A stretch of DNA of 64,000 bases, from positions 1 to 64,000 of the forward strand of contig NZ_CAXQBR010000006.1 of NCBI RefSeq assembly GCF_964222135.1, given 5' to 3'. The stretch is from Euzebya sp. Its GTDB lineage: Bacteria; Actinomycetota; Nitriliruptoria; Euzebyales; Euzebyaceae. The position numbers and the translations under genes are program-made. How positions within the stretch are numbered: the first letter of the stretch is position 1; every line of letters begins with the position of its first letter. This document shows, piece by piece, positions 17,495 through 26,025 of the stretch. The notes under the pieces are model-generated. The model did no database searches. It worked only from the letters and a program-made list of their open reading frames with translations, and had not been told where the DNA came from.

Positions 17495-18418
17495 ATGCGC
17501 CTGTCCACCACCACGACCCGCGCCCTGCTGACCGGCGCGATGGCGCTGTGGGGGCTGCAGTTCGTGGCGAACCACGAGCTCCTCGAGGTGCTGACGGCGG
17601 TCGACATCGTGGTGGTCCGCTTCATCGCGATCGTCGTCGTCGTGGGCGCCGCCCTGCTCGCGGTCCCCTCGCTCCGCCCCCGGATGACGCGGCGCGACCT
17701 GACCGTGCTCGCCGTCGCCGGCGCGCTGGCGGTGCCGGGATCCCAGCTCGCGCTGGCACAGGGGCAGAACTACCTGGCGCCCGCGATGGCCGGCCTGGTC
17801 GTGGCCACCCAGCCGGCGGTGACGGCCGCGATGTCCGCGGTCCTGCTGCGCGAGCGGCTCACCCGGCTGAAGCTCCTCGGCACCGTCCTCGCGCTCGCCG
17901 GCGCGGCGGTCGTCGTCGTGTTCGCCACGGGGGGCGGCACGGCGCTGACCGTCCGGAACCCCTGGGGGGCTGCGCTCGTGTTCGCCGCCCAGGTGTCCTT
18001 CGCCGGCTACACGGTCATGACCAAGGCCGTGCAGGGGCGCATGCCGCCCCTCACCCTGACCTTCAGCGGCCTCCTGCTGGGTGCGATCTGGTTGGCGCCG
18101 TTCGTGCCGCAGGCCCTGGCCGACGCCGGCGCGCTCGAGGGCCTGCGCTGGCTGTGGTTCATCCAGCTCGTCGTCGGGGGCACCCTGATCCCCTACATCG
18201 TCTGGAACCTCGCCCTGACGACCCTGCCGGCCAACGAGGTCGCCTCGTACGCCTACCTGGTGCCGCTCTTCGGCGTGGCGTGGAGCTGGGCGATCCTGCG
18301 GGAGGACCTGTCGCTGATCGGGCTGGCCGGCGGCGCGCTCATCATCGTGGGCGTGGTCCTCACCCAGGTGCGACGGCGCCAGCCGGTCGCCCCCGAGGTC
18401 CCCGCCGCCTCGGCCTGA
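17495..18418 (+). CDS. EamA/DMT-family transporter
   Basis: A 307-residue membrane protein with about ten hydrophobic segments arranged as two EamA repeats. Examples are LLTGAMALWGLQFV at the start, PAMAGLVVATQPAV in the first repeat and LPANEVASYAYLVPLFGV in the second. These are inner-membrane exporters of metabolites or amino acids. The ATG at 17495 begins the first helix and follows a short leader. It lies under box d, divergent from an SDR. It may export an intermediate that builds up in the pathway, but the substrate is not visible from sequence. Confidence 0.85.
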   Translation: MRLSTTTTRALLTGAMALWGLQFVANHELLEVLTAVDIVVVRFIAIVVVVGAALLAVPSLRPRMTRRDLTVLAVAGALAVPGSQLALAQGQNYLAPAMAGLVVATQPAVTAAMSAVLLRERLTRLKLLGTVLALAGAAVVVVFATGGGTALTVRNPWGAALVFAAQVSFAGYTVMTKAVQGRMPPLTLTFSGLLLGAIWLAPFVPQALADAGALEGLRWLWFIQLVVGGTLIPYIVWNLALTTLPANEVASYAYLVPLFGVAWSWAILREDLSLIGLAGGALIIVGVVLTQVRRRQPVAPEVPAASA

Positions 18419-18439
18419 CGCGCCCGGCGGACGCCGGCG

Positions 18440-20065
18440 TCAGCGTCGGACGACGTACCCGATGGCCTCGCGGTCGACCGTGCCCTCCGGCAGGCCGCCA
18501 CCGGCCGCACCCACCAGCAGGTGCTTCTGCACGCGGTGGGAGGTGTTGCGCGGGAGCTGGTCGACCACCGCGAGGTACCGCGGCACCGCGAAGTGCGGCA
18601 GGCGGGTCTGGCAGTGGTCCAGCAGGCCGGCCACGTCGAGCGTGGCGCCGGCCTGCAGCTCGAGGAAGGCCATCACCTCCTCGCCGCTGATCTCGTCGGG
18701 CACGCCGACGACGGCGCTGCCGGCGACGTCGGGGTGGTCCTCGATCACGACCTCGACCTCGAACGCGGAGACGTTCTCACCGCGGCGCCGGATCGCGTCC
18801 TTCTGCCGCCCGACGAAGTGGAGGTAGCCGTCGGCGTCGAACCACCCGCGGTCGCCGGTGTGGAACCACAGGTTCCGGAACGCCTCCACCGTCGCCTCGG
18901 GCATGCCCTCGTAGTGGGAGATCATGATGTGTGGCCGCGACGGCCGGACGACGATCTCGCCGACCTCGCCGGCCGGCAGCGCGCGGTCCTCCGCGTCGTG
19001 GATGGCGACCTCGCAGTCGTCGAGCACCTGCCCGCACGTCCCCAGGCGGTGGGCGCCGGCGCGGTTCATGGTCACCGCCCCGGTCTCGGTCATCCCGTAG
19101 AGCTCGTGCAGCGGGACGCCGAAGCGCTCGGTGAAGGCCCGTGCGACCGGCTCGGGTGCACCGGCCCCGTAGCCGACCCGGACGCCGTGCGCGGTGTCGA
19201 CCGGCCGCTCCGGCTGCTTCGCCAGCATGGTGAGCAGCGACCCCAGGTAGTGGATGGCCGTCACCCCCTCGGCCCGGCACTCCTCCCAGAACCGGCTGGC
19301 GGAGAACCGCTCCCGGATCACGACCCGCCCGTCGACGAGCATCGCCGCCAGCGTCGACACGTACCGGGCCGCCACGTGGAACAGAGGGAACGTGGTGAAC
19401 AGCACCTCGCCCGACCGGAACCCCGCGGCCCCCGAGACCGTGCGGGCCAGGCGGAAGTTGGCGCGGTGGCTGAGGACCACGCCCTTCGAGGGCCCGGTCG
19501 TGCCGGAGGTGAACAGGACGACCGACGGGTCGGTCTCGTCGACGTCGACGCGCGCCCGCGGCGTCGCGCCGGCGGTGAACGCCTCCAGTGTCACCACGTC
19601 GGCGCGCCCGACGGATCCGGGCCGGGCGCCCTCCGCCGGCCCGGCGGCGACGACCGTGCGCAGGGCCGGGAGGTCGTCGGCCACCGCGGCGATGCGGTCG
19701 AGCGATCGGGCGTCGACGACGGCGAGCGCGCTGTGCGTCAACGCGAGCGCGTGGCGCAGGCCGTCACCGCGCGAGGCGGTGTGGAGGGGCACCTCCACCA
19801 CGCCGGCCTTGGCCATGCCGATCCAGGTGTGCACGAAGCTCGGGCCGTTCGGCAGCATGATCGCGGCCCGGTCCCCCTTCGCGAGGCCGGCGGCGCCCAG
19901 CGCCCCGGCCACGACCTCGGTGCGGTCGTCGAGCTCGCCGTAGGTGAGCGGCACGCCGGGCGACCCCGGCTCGGCGCCGTCGCCGGTGATCGTGATCGCC
20001 GGCACGTCGGGGTCCGCGGCGGCGCGCGAGCGGATCAGGTCACCGAGGACATCCATGCCCATCAT
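18440..20065 (-). CDS. Acyl-CoA synthetase (AMP-forming), CaiC-like
   Basis: A 541-residue ANL-superfamily ligase. LFTSGTTGPSKGV is the phosphate-binding motif, LYGMTETGAVT the aromatic motif, LWFHTGDRGWFD the adenylate motif, and RNTSHRVQKHLL carries the C-terminal lysine. It is more distant from the two ligases at 3965 and 14920 than they are from each other, and resembles crotonobetaine/carnitine-CoA ligases. Three in-frame ATG codons lie near the start (20065, 20062 and 20056) and the exact one is unclear. It diverges from an NTF2-like gene across box e. Confidence 0.87.
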   Translation of the reverse strand: MMGMDVLGDLIRSRAAADPDVPAITITGDGAEPGSPGVPLTYGELDDRTEVVAGALGAAGLAKGDRAAIMLPNGPSFVHTWIGMAKAGVVEVPLHTASRGDGLRHALALTHSALAVVDARSLDRIAAVADDLPALRTVVAAGPAEGARPGSVGRADVVTLEAFTAGATPRARVDVDETDPSVVLFTSGTTGPSKGVVLSHRANFRLARTVSGAAGFRSGEVLFTTFPLFHVAARYVSTLAAMLVDGRVVIRERFSASRFWEECRAEGVTAIHYLGSLLTMLAKQPERPVDTAHGVRVGYGAGAPEPVARAFTERFGVPLHELYGMTETGAVTMNRAGAHRLGTCGQVLDDCEVAIHDAEDRALPAGEVGEIVVRPSRPHIMISHYEGMPEATVEAFRNLWFHTGDRGWFDADGYLHFVGRQKDAIRRRGENVSAFEVEVVIEDHPDVAGSAVVGVPDEISGEEVMAFLELQAGATLDVAGLLDHCQTRLPHFAVPRYLAVVDQLPRNTSHRVQKHLLVGAAGGGLPEGTVDREAIGYVVRR

Positions 20066-20081
20066 GCTAGTGGATTCGGTG

Positions 20082-20103
20082 TTCTACTGTCTGTTCAGTA
20101 GAA
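20082..20103. promoter_or_regulatory. Operator (box e) between divergent genes
   Basis: TTCTACTG and CAGTAGAA form perfect 8-bp arms around TCTGTT. The right half, CTGTTCAGTAG, is nearly the same as box a. The site lies 16 bp upstream of the CoA-ligase start and 26 bp upstream of the NTF2-like start, so a bound repressor could block both. Confidence 0.6.
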
Positions 20104-20129
20104 TCCGGTTCCCGATCGAGGAGCGCCCC

Positions 20130-20597
20130 GTGACCGACCCCGAGCAGCTGGCCGCGATCCGCGACGTCGAGCAGGTCTTCGTCACCTACTTCGACCGCGT
20201 CGACGCGAAGGACCCCGAGGGCGCCGCGGCGCTCTTCGCCGAGGACGCGCGCATCGAGATCATGACCGGGCGGCAGATCACCGGCCGCGACGCCTACGCC
20301 CGGACGCTCGCGGCGGTGCTCGGCCAGTACGCGAGGACCAGCCACCACCTCTCCAACGTCAAGGTGACCGTGGAGGGGGACACCGCCCGGCTGGTCGCCT
20401 ACGTCGACGCCGTCCACCGCATGCGCGAGGACGGGCGGATCTGGGAGCTCTGGGCGCGCATCGTCGACGTCCTCGAGCGCCGCGACGGGGAGTGGGTCGT
20501 CGTCGAGCACACCCTCCACGGCGTCGACTCCGAACCGCCCTGGGACGCCATCCCGGAGGAGTGGTACCGCGGCCACCCCGACCGGCCCTTCGGCTAG
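20130..20597 (+). CDS. NTF2/SnoaL-like protein
   Basis: A 155-residue protein of the NTF2-like superfamily, to which ketosteroid isomerases, SnoaL cyclases and limonene-epoxide hydrolases belong. The pattern FVTYFDRVDAKDPEGAAALF, then ITGRDAYARTL, then SHHLSNVKV and a C-terminal EWVVVEHTLHG is typical. The GTG at 20130 is chosen because GAGGAG lies at 20118-20123. Candidate active residues are the acidic ones in the pocket, but none is certain. The family is seen four times in this window, which suggests isomerase or hydratase steps on cyclic intermediates. Confidence 0.8.
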   Translation: MTDPEQLAAIRDVEQVFVTYFDRVDAKDPEGAAALFAEDARIEIMTGRQITGRDAYARTLAAVLGQYARTSHHLSNVKVTVEGDTARLVAYVDAVHRMREDGRIWELWARIVDVLERRDGEWVVVEHTLHGVDSEPPWDAIPEEWYRGHPDRPFG

Positions 20598-20683
20598 GCA
20601 CCACCTCAGCCGCCCGCCGCGACCCCGGTGGTAGGGTCCCCCGTCAGCGCTGGACCGGGACGCGGCAGACAGGGGTGGCACAC

Positions 20684-21478
20684 ATGGGTGATGGAGACGG
20701 TCCGCCGCTCCGCCCCGACGTGACCCCCCGCAGCGTGGCCCGCAGCCGCCCGCAGAAGACCGCGATCATCGTGGCCGCGGCCATCGTGGACCGCATCACC
20801 GCGCAGGGCCTGCACCCCGGTCACGTCCTGCCCGCCGAGCGCGTCCTCATGGAGGAGTACGACGTCGGTCGCGGCACCATGCGCGAGGCGCTGCGCTACC
20901 TCGAGCTCCAGGGCGTCCTGACCATCAAGCCCGGGCCGAAGGGCGGCCCGGTGGTCGCCGCGCCCGACAGCCGGCACCTGGCGTCGACCTTCGCGCTGCT
21001 GATGCAGTTCGCCGGCACGAGCTTCGGCGCGGTCATCGACGCCCGCCGCTCCATCGAGCCGGTGACCGCGTCGCTCGCCGCGACCCAGGCCACCAGCTCG
21101 CCCGTGGGGGACCAGCTGCTCGAGTCGGTCACGTCGATGGAGGCGGACCTGGGGGACTGGGACCACTTCCTCGACGAGAACCGGCGCTTCCACGACCTGG
21201 TCGCCTGGGGGTCGGGCAACCCGATCTTCGGCTACCTCGTGAACTCCCTCCACTGGATCACCGACGGCACGGTCCTCGGGATCGACTACCCCCTGCGGTT
21301 CCGCCGGGCGGTGCTCGACGCCCACCGCCGCGTCGCCGAGGCGGTGAAGGCCGCGGACCCCGAGGCGAGCCACGCGGCCATGACCGACCACATGGAGGAC
21401 ACGCGCCGGTACTTCGAGCGGCGCTACCCCCAGGTGCTCGACCAGCAGCTCAAGTGGGAGCAGTTCGGCGGCGCCTGA
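20684..21478 (+). CDS. GntR/FadR-family transcriptional regulator (FCD domain)
   Basis: A 264-residue regulator. The N-terminal winged helix-turn-helix includes LPAERVLMEEYDVGRGTMRE and LELQGVLTIKPG. The C-terminal FCD-type ligand domain carries metal-type residues in FHDLVAWGSGNPI and DAHRRVAEAV, and DHMEDTRRYF near the end. FadR-subfamily members sense acyl-CoAs or organic acids. The ATG at 20684 is chosen because the regulator domain starts soon after. The neighbours are an NTF2-like gene upstream and an EthD-like gene convergent. Its own target may be the region at 22163-22307, where no TTACY box is seen; that is a guess. Confidence 0.87.
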   Translation: MGDGDGPPLRPDVTPRSVARSRPQKTAIIVAAAIVDRITAQGLHPGHVLPAERVLMEEYDVGRGTMREALRYLELQGVLTIKPGPKGGPVVAAPDSRHLASTFALLMQFAGTSFGAVIDARRSIEPVTASLAATQATSSPVGDQLLESVTSMEADLGDWDHFLDENRRFHDLVAWGSGNPIFGYLVNSLHWITDGTVLGIDYPLRFRRAVLDAHRRVAEAVKAADPEASHAAMTDHMEDTRRYFERRYPQVLDQQLKWEQFGGA

Positions 21479-21493
21479 GCCGGGCGTGCGCCG

Positions 21494-22162
21494 TCAGCCG
21501 ACGACGTCGATGGGGCGCGCCAGGTGGTGGGCGGAGCCGAAGACCGCGCCGGCCAGCGCCATGGCCGCCTCGTGGGCCGGCTCGGCGAGGTGGGCGAGGG
21601 CGTCGGCGACCGACGCGAAGGTGAGGACGTCGACCAGGTCGCAGGCGGCGGGTCGGCGCGCGGTGTGCCAGTCGTGTCGGGGTGTCAGCCGCGCGTGGCC
21701 GAGGACGCGGTCGTCGGCCGCCACCACCTCCGCCCAGCGGTGCGCGCGCTCGACCAGCGCGTCGACGCCGCGCTCGGGGTGGGCCCGCCAGAGGGACAGC
21801 AGCGTCACCGGATCCGACGGCCGGCCCCGGTCGAGCAGCTCCTCCCGCGTGCCGAGCACCCAGCTGGCCCGCGACTTGTCGACGAACCGGTCCTCGTCGG
21901 CCCGGACCGCCCCCTGGTAGTGGTCGGAGGCGAAGCCGGCGTCGTGGGCCTCGAGGTCGTCGAAGTCGAGCTCGGAGCACGCATCGAAGCCGGGGTAGGG
22001 CAGCGGCGGGCGCCCGTCGACCAGCACGCCGTGGTGCTGGGTGTAGCGGCGGACGCCGGGGATCGACCCGGCCGCGTCCGCGTGCTCCGTGCGCCAGTGC
22101 GCCTGGAACGACGCCGGCGTCGCGGCCGGGTCGCGGGGGGCCATGCCCAACCTGGTGATCAT
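21494..22162 (-). CDS. EthD-domain protein
   Basis: A 222-residue protein that starts MITRLGMAPRDPAATPASFQAHWRTEH, a typical EthD opening (ferredoxin-like dimeric alpha-beta barrel). The second half again shows a weak EthD-like pattern (LLSLWRAHPERGVDALVERA), so it may hold two fused copies. EthD-type proteins are small partners of oxygenases in ether degradation and some polyketide cyclisations; their chemistry is mostly unknown. It diverges from the MenB/BadI-like gene at 22308. Confidence 0.65.
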   Translation of the reverse strand: MITRLGMAPRDPAATPASFQAHWRTEHADAAGSIPGVRRYTQHHGVLVDGRPPLPYPGFDACSELDFDDLEAHDAGFASDHYQGAVRADEDRFVDKSRASWVLGTREELLDRGRPSDPVTLLSLWRAHPERGVDALVERAHRWAEVVAADDRVLGHARLTPRHDWHTARRPAACDLVDVLTFASVADALAHLAEPAHEAAMALAGAVFGSAHHLARPIDVVG

Positions 22163-22307
22163 CGTCCGCCTCCTGCAGCTCGCGCTCGTTCGATGCGATC
22201 GATTATCCTAGATTCGGTCGACGCCGTCCGCGCCACCCCGCCCGGGGCCGGGGCGCCGACCGCCCCCGAGGGGCGTACGTTGGATGGCCGTGGTGGCAGG
22301 AGGGCAC

Positions 22308-23084
22308 GTGGGTGACGTCCGGACCGAGCAGCGGGGAGACGTGGCCTGGATCACGCTCGATCGACCCGATCGGATGAACGCCTACGACCAGGCGATGGCC
22401 GAGGAGATGATCGCGGCGGTGCGGGACGCCGCCGACGCCGGCGTCATCGTGATCACCGGCACGGGGCGCGCCTTCTGCGCCGGCGGGTACCTCGCCAACC
22501 TGGCCGAGGCCGACGCGGCGGAGCTCCGCGGCATGTTCTACGGGTCCCTCCGCCTGCTCGAGGAGATCAGGCTGTCCCCGCGGCCGGTGATCGCCGCGGT
22601 CAACGGGGCGGCAGCCGGCGGCGGCAACGAGCTGGTGGTCGCCTGCGACCTCGCGGTCGCGGCGCGGTCGGCGACGTTCGGCCAGACCGGCCCGAAGGTC
22701 GGCAGCGCGCCCGTGCTCGGCGGGACGAACCTCCTGGCGGTGCAGATCGGCGAGAAGCGGGCCAAGGAGGTCAGCTTCCTGTGCCGTCGCTACGACGCCG
22801 AGCGCGCGCACGAGCTCGGCTGGGTCAACGAGGTCGTCGACGACGACGAGCTCGAGGCGGCCGTGACGCGCATGGCCGACGAGCTGCTCGCGATGAGCCC
22901 GCGGTACCTCGAGATCGCGAAGATCAGCTCGAACCTGTGGTGGAACAGCGCGCGGGACGGCTACGTCAGCGGGCTCGGGATGCTCGTCCAGGCCATCGGC
23001 TCGGACGACATGCTGGAGGGCGCCCGGGCCTTCATGGAGAAGCGCCGACCCCGCTGGCCGGGCCGGTCGGGGGCGGAGGGCTAG
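22308..23084 (+). CDS. Enoyl-CoA hydratase/isomerase-family protein, MenB/BadI-like ring-opening hydrolase
   Basis: A 258-residue crotonase-fold protein. The GTG at 22308 follows AGGAGGG, better than the ATG at 22284. NGAAAGGGNELVVACDLAVA keeps the first glutamate. The block TFGQTGPKVGS followed by AKEVSFLCRRYDAERA is the hallmark of dihydroxynaphthoyl-CoA synthase MenB and of BadI, which opens 2-ketocyclohexane-carboxyl-CoA by retro-Dieckmann hydrolysis. The second hydratase glutamate is absent, as in that group. No menaquinone genes are near and CoA ligases abound, so a ring-cleaving hydrolase fits better than MenB itself. EchA20 of actinobacterial steroid C/D-ring cleavage plays the same part. 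Confidence 0.8.
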   Translation: MGDVRTEQRGDVAWITLDRPDRMNAYDQAMAEEMIAAVRDAADAGVIVITGTGRAFCAGGYLANLAEADAAELRGMFYGSLRLLEEIRLSPRPVIAAVNGAAAGGGNELVVACDLAVAARSATFGQTGPKVGSAPVLGGTNLLAVQIGEKRAKEVSFLCRRYDAERAHELGWVNEVVDDDELEAAVTRMADELLAMSPRYLEIAKISSNLWWNSARDGYVSGLGMLVQAIGSDDMLEGARAFMEKRRPRWPGRSGAEG

Positions 23085-23089
23085 GCGCG

Positions 23090-23938
23090 GTGGCCGCCGA
23101 CCAGGTCGTGGTCCACGACGCGGGGGAGGGGCGGGTGGTCTGCGTCGACTCCGCCTACGACGCCGACGGGCGCAACACCGGCACCGACGTGGTCGTGACC
23201 GGGTCGTACTGCGGCGTCCTGCCCGCCCGGTTCGTGTCGGCGCACCGGCCCCGCGCAGCCATCGGGCTCGACTGCGGCATCGGCCCGGCCGGGGCCGGCG
23301 TGGCGGGGCTGTGGTACTACGAGGCGCTCGACATCCCGGCGGCCGCGGTCGACGTGATGACCGTCCTGCTCGGCGACGGCGTGGACGTCTGGACCAACGG
23401 AGTCGTGTCGATGGTGAACGACCCGGCTCGCCGCGCCGGGGTCCGGTCGGGGATGGCCGTGGCGGACGCCGCGCGCCGGCTCCTCGCGGCGGACGCCGCG
23501 ACCGGGCTCGGCCCGGCCGACACGACCAACCGCACCGTGGTCGTCAGCGGTGACGACGGGGACGTCGTGTGCACGGACTCCATCGCCTTCGGGCTGCCCT
23601 CAGACACCGACCGGAACGTCCTGTGCACGGCCGGGCACACGGGCCGGAGCGCCGTCCCCTACCTCCGCAGGGTCCGGCCGCGCGGCTTCATCTGCTCGGA
23701 CGGGGGGCGGGGCAGGGACGACTCGGGCATCGCCGGCCTGGCCGTCGTGGGGGCCGAGGGGCTCGCCGGTGCCTGCGTCGACGCCCGCACCGCCGCCATG
23801 GGCGACGGCCGCAGCACGTACGACGACGGCGTGATCAGCGCGCGCAACGACCCCGCGGCCGCGCGTGGCGTCGAGGTCGGCATGCCCGCCTCGGAGGCGG
23901 CGCTCCGCCTGCTGTCCGGACCGCCTGCCCCGCCTTGA
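23090..23938 (+). CDS. Protein of unknown function with two tandem copies of one domain
   Basis: A 282-residue protein in which each half carries the same pattern: GxVVCxDS near the start, then a Gly-rich middle (DCGIGPAGAGVAGL in one half, DDSGIAGLAVVG in the other), then xDGxxSxxNDPAxxxGVxxGM and a DAARRLL/EAALRLL end. The copies are about 115-120 residues apart. There is no signal peptide or membrane segment. I do not recognise a named family, although hypothetical actinobacterial proteins share the motif. The GTG at 23090 is 5 bp after the MenB/BadI-like gene, so the pair is probably one operon and the protein may act on the ring-opened product. Confidence 0.7.
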   Translation: MAADQVVVHDAGEGRVVCVDSAYDADGRNTGTDVVVTGSYCGVLPARFVSAHRPRAAIGLDCGIGPAGAGVAGLWYYEALDIPAAAVDVMTVLLGDGVDVWTNGVVSMVNDPARRAGVRSGMAVADAARRLLAADAATGLGPADTTNRTVVVSGDDGDVVCTDSIAFGLPSDTDRNVLCTAGHTGRSAVPYLRRVRPRGFICSDGGRGRDDSGIAGLAVVGAEGLAGACVDARTAAMGDGRSTYDDGVISARNDPAAARGVEVGMPASEAALRLLSGPPAPP

Positions 23939-23974
23939 CAACGCCCCGCCGGGGCGGGAGAGTATCGAGTTTAA

Positions 23975-23988
23975 TTACTGGTCGGTAA
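23975..23988. promoter_or_regulatory. Operator (box f) upstream of the Liv operon
   Basis: TTACTGGTCGGTAA is a near-perfect match to the box family and lies 30 bp upstream of livH. A 6-bp GC stem (CGCCCC/GGGGCG, 23942-23956) and a TTGACA (23935-23940) overlapping the previous stop lie upstream. No well-spaced -10 could be found for it. Confidence 0.65.
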
Positions 23989-24017
23989 ACTAACCGGACC
24001 GACGAAAGGGCCACCGG

Positions 24018-24890
24018 GTGCTGTTCCTGCAACTCCTCCTCAACGGGATCGCGATCGGCTCCATCTACGCCATCGTCGCCCTGGGGTTCGTGCTGGTGTT
24101 CAAGGCCACTTCGGTGCTGAACTTCGCCCACGGGTCGTTCCTGATGATCGCCTCGTACCTGGCGGTGACCTTCATCGCGGTCATGGAGCTGCCGTTCGCG
24201 GTCAGCCTGATCATCATCGCGCTGCTGCTGGCCGTCCTCGGGGTGGTCCTGCACTACTCGATCATGCGGTTCATGGTCGGCAAGGCGTTCTTCTCCGTCG
24301 TGCTGGTCACGGTCGGCCTCGAGATCGTCATCCGCGCCGTCCTGCTGATCGCCTACGGCCCGACCCCCCGCGGACGCCTGACGGCGCTGCCGCAGGGCCA
24401 GCTCCAGTTCGGGGGGATCATCGTCCCCTACGTGAACCTGTTCATGGTGCTGGCGGCGGCCCTGGCGGTCGGCGCGTTCCTGCTCTTCTTCCAGCGCAGC
24501 CGGCTCGGGCTCCACATGCGCGCGGTGGCGGAGAACCTCGAGGCGGCGGCGGCGATGGGGATCGACCCCAACCGCATCTACGCGGCCGCCTGGGCCATCG
24601 GCCTCACGATGGCGGGCATCGGCGGGGTCATGTACGCCCACTACACCCCGTCGGTCTCCCTCGGGCTGTCGGTCATCGGCCTCCGCGCCTTCCCGGCCGC
24701 GATCCTCGGCGGGATCGACTCCGTCGGGGGCGCGATCCTCGGCGGGCTGCTCGTCGGCATCGTCGAGAGCGTCGGCGCCGGCTACCTGGGGGCCGAGTAC
24801 CGGGATGTGATCGCCTTCGGGATCATGTTCGCCGTCCTGCTGTGGCGACCGTCGGGCCTGTACGGGACCCGCGACCTCGTCCGCGTCTGA
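24018..24890 (+). CDS. livH: Branched-chain amino-acid-type ABC transporter permease (LivH)
   Basis: A 290-residue inner-membrane permease of the LivH class with about eight membrane segments. The LNFAHGSFLMIASYLA motif near residue 35 and the AFPAAILGGIDSVGGAI motif near residue 230 are diagnostic. It starts at GTG 24018 behind box f and is the first gene of livH-livM-livF-livG. In this catabolic setting the system may import a bulky acid instead of an amino acid; such Liv-type importers are known for aromatic and terpenoid acids. Confidence 0.9.
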   Translation: MLFLQLLLNGIAIGSIYAIVALGFVLVFKATSVLNFAHGSFLMIASYLAVTFIAVMELPFAVSLIIIALLLAVLGVVLHYSIMRFMVGKAFFSVVLVTVGLEIVIRAVLLIAYGPTPRGRLTALPQGQLQFGGIIVPYVNLFMVLAAALAVGAFLLFFQRSRLGLHMRAVAENLEAAAAMGIDPNRIYAAAWAIGLTMAGIGGVMYAHYTPSVSLGLSVIGLRAFPAAILGGIDSVGGAILGGLLVGIVESVGAGYLGAEYRDVIAFGIMFAVLLWRPSGLYGTRDLVRV

Positions 24891-24903
24891 TCTGGTGAGG
24901 ACC

Positions 24904-26025
24904 ATGAGCCGATACACGACCGACTACCGCCAGGACCTCCGGCTGCTGCGGACCCGATCGCAGCGGTGGCTCGCAGCCGTCGTCGTCCTCGGGGCGATCG
25001 CCCTGCCGTTCGTCCTGTCGGCCAGCTTCCGACCGCCGCTCGGCTTCCCGTGGAGCGAGTGGTTCCCGGCGATCAACCTGGCCCTCATCGCGGCGATCGG
25101 CGCGGCCGCCTTCAACCTGCTGCTGGGCTACACCCACCAGGTGAGCGTCGCCCACGCGGCGTTCCTGATGCTCGGCACGATGGTCGGCGCCTGGATGGGC
25201 CAGCTCCACGACATCAACTTCGTCGTGGTGCTGATCGCCTCGACGGTCGCCGGCGGGGTGGTCGGGGTGATCGTCGGCCTCCCGGCGCTGCGGTTCCGCG
25301 GCCTGTACCTGCTGATCGCCACCTTCGGCGTGCACTTCTTCTTCTTCCTCGGCTACAAGGAGTTCATCACCGCCTTCTTCGGCTTCAACGCGATCCGCTT
25401 CGACGCGCCGATCGTGCCGGAGTGGCTGCACTGGCTGCCGTTCATCACCCCGGACGACGCCGGGGTCTTCGCGATCAGCGGCAACTTCCGGTGGTACTGG
25501 TTCCTGCTGCCGCTCGCGGCCGCGAGCATCCTCTTCATGTCGAACGTGATCCGCAGCCGCGAGGGCCGGGCGTTCATGGCCATCGCCGAGCACGACGTCA
25601 GCGCGTCGCTCATCGGCGTCAACGTCACCAAGACCAAGCTCCGCGCCTTCGCCCTCTCGTCGGCCTTCGTGTCGCTCACCGGCACCGTCGGGGCCTACTA
25701 CATCGGCGCCCGCGGCGAGGACTCGTTCCCGTTCGAGATCGTCCTCTTCTACGCGATCATGATCATCGTCGGCGGCATCAGCTCGTTCCAGGGCGCCGTC
25801 TTCGGCGCCTTCTTCTTCTACCTGGCACCCGTCCTGTTCGACTGGATCCGCGCCGAGGTGCCCGGCATCCGCTCGATCCAGTTCCTGCAGGACTACGCCA
25901 ACGAGACGAACCTCGCCATCTTCGGCGCGCTGATCGTCATCGTCCTCGTCGCCAGACCCACCGGCCTGACCGGCATGTGGAAGTCCGTGAAGGGATACGT
26001 GAGCTCATGGCCGTACAGCAGCTGA
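24904..26025 (+). CDS. livM: Branched-chain amino-acid-type ABC transporter permease (LivM)
   Basis: A 373-residue permease with about nine or ten hydrophobic segments; LLLGYTHQVSVAHAAFLMLG and the IMIIVGGISSFQGAVFGAFF block are LivM signatures. The ATG at 24904 is preferred, nine bases after an alternative GTG at 24895. The gene overlaps the LivF start by 19 bp. With LivH it forms the membrane channel of the importer. Confidence 0.9.
   Translation: MSRYTTDYRQDLRLLRTRSQRWLAAVVVLGAIALPFVLSASFRPPLGFPWSEWFPAINLALIAAIGAAAFNLLLGYTHQVSVAHAAFLMLGTMVGAWMGQLHDINFVVVLIASTVAGGVVGVIVGLPALRFRGLYLLIATFGVHFFFFLGYKEFITAFFGFNAIRFDAPIVPEWLHWLPFITPDDAGVFAISGNFRWYWFLLPLAAASILFMSNVIRSREGRAFMAIAEHDVSASLIGVNVTKTKLRAFALSSAFVSLTGTVGAYYIGARGEDSFPFEIVLFYAIMIIVGGISSFQGAVFGAFFFYLAPVLFDWIRAEVPGIRSIQFLQDYANETNLAIFGALIVIVLVARPTGLTGMWKSVKGYVSSWPYSS

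Noticed and set aside
18430-18441. GACGCCGGCGTC palindrome between convergent DMT and CoA-ligase genes
   Set aside because: Only 12 bp, overlaps the stop of the ligase, and such palindromes are common by chance at this G+C content.
22195-22215. Weak palindrome CGATTATCCTAGATTCG in the EthD/MenB-like divergent region
   Set aside because: Few arm positions match; it is noted only as a possible GntR target and not supported as a feature.
22308-23084. True menaquinone MenB
   Set aside because: No other men genes are near and the setting is a catabolic cluster; a BadI/EchA20-like hydrolase is the more likely reading.
23935-23964. TTGACA plus nearby AGTATC as a promoter for livH
   Set aside because: The spacing to any -10-like element is too long and a GC stem lies between, so only the operator was kept.
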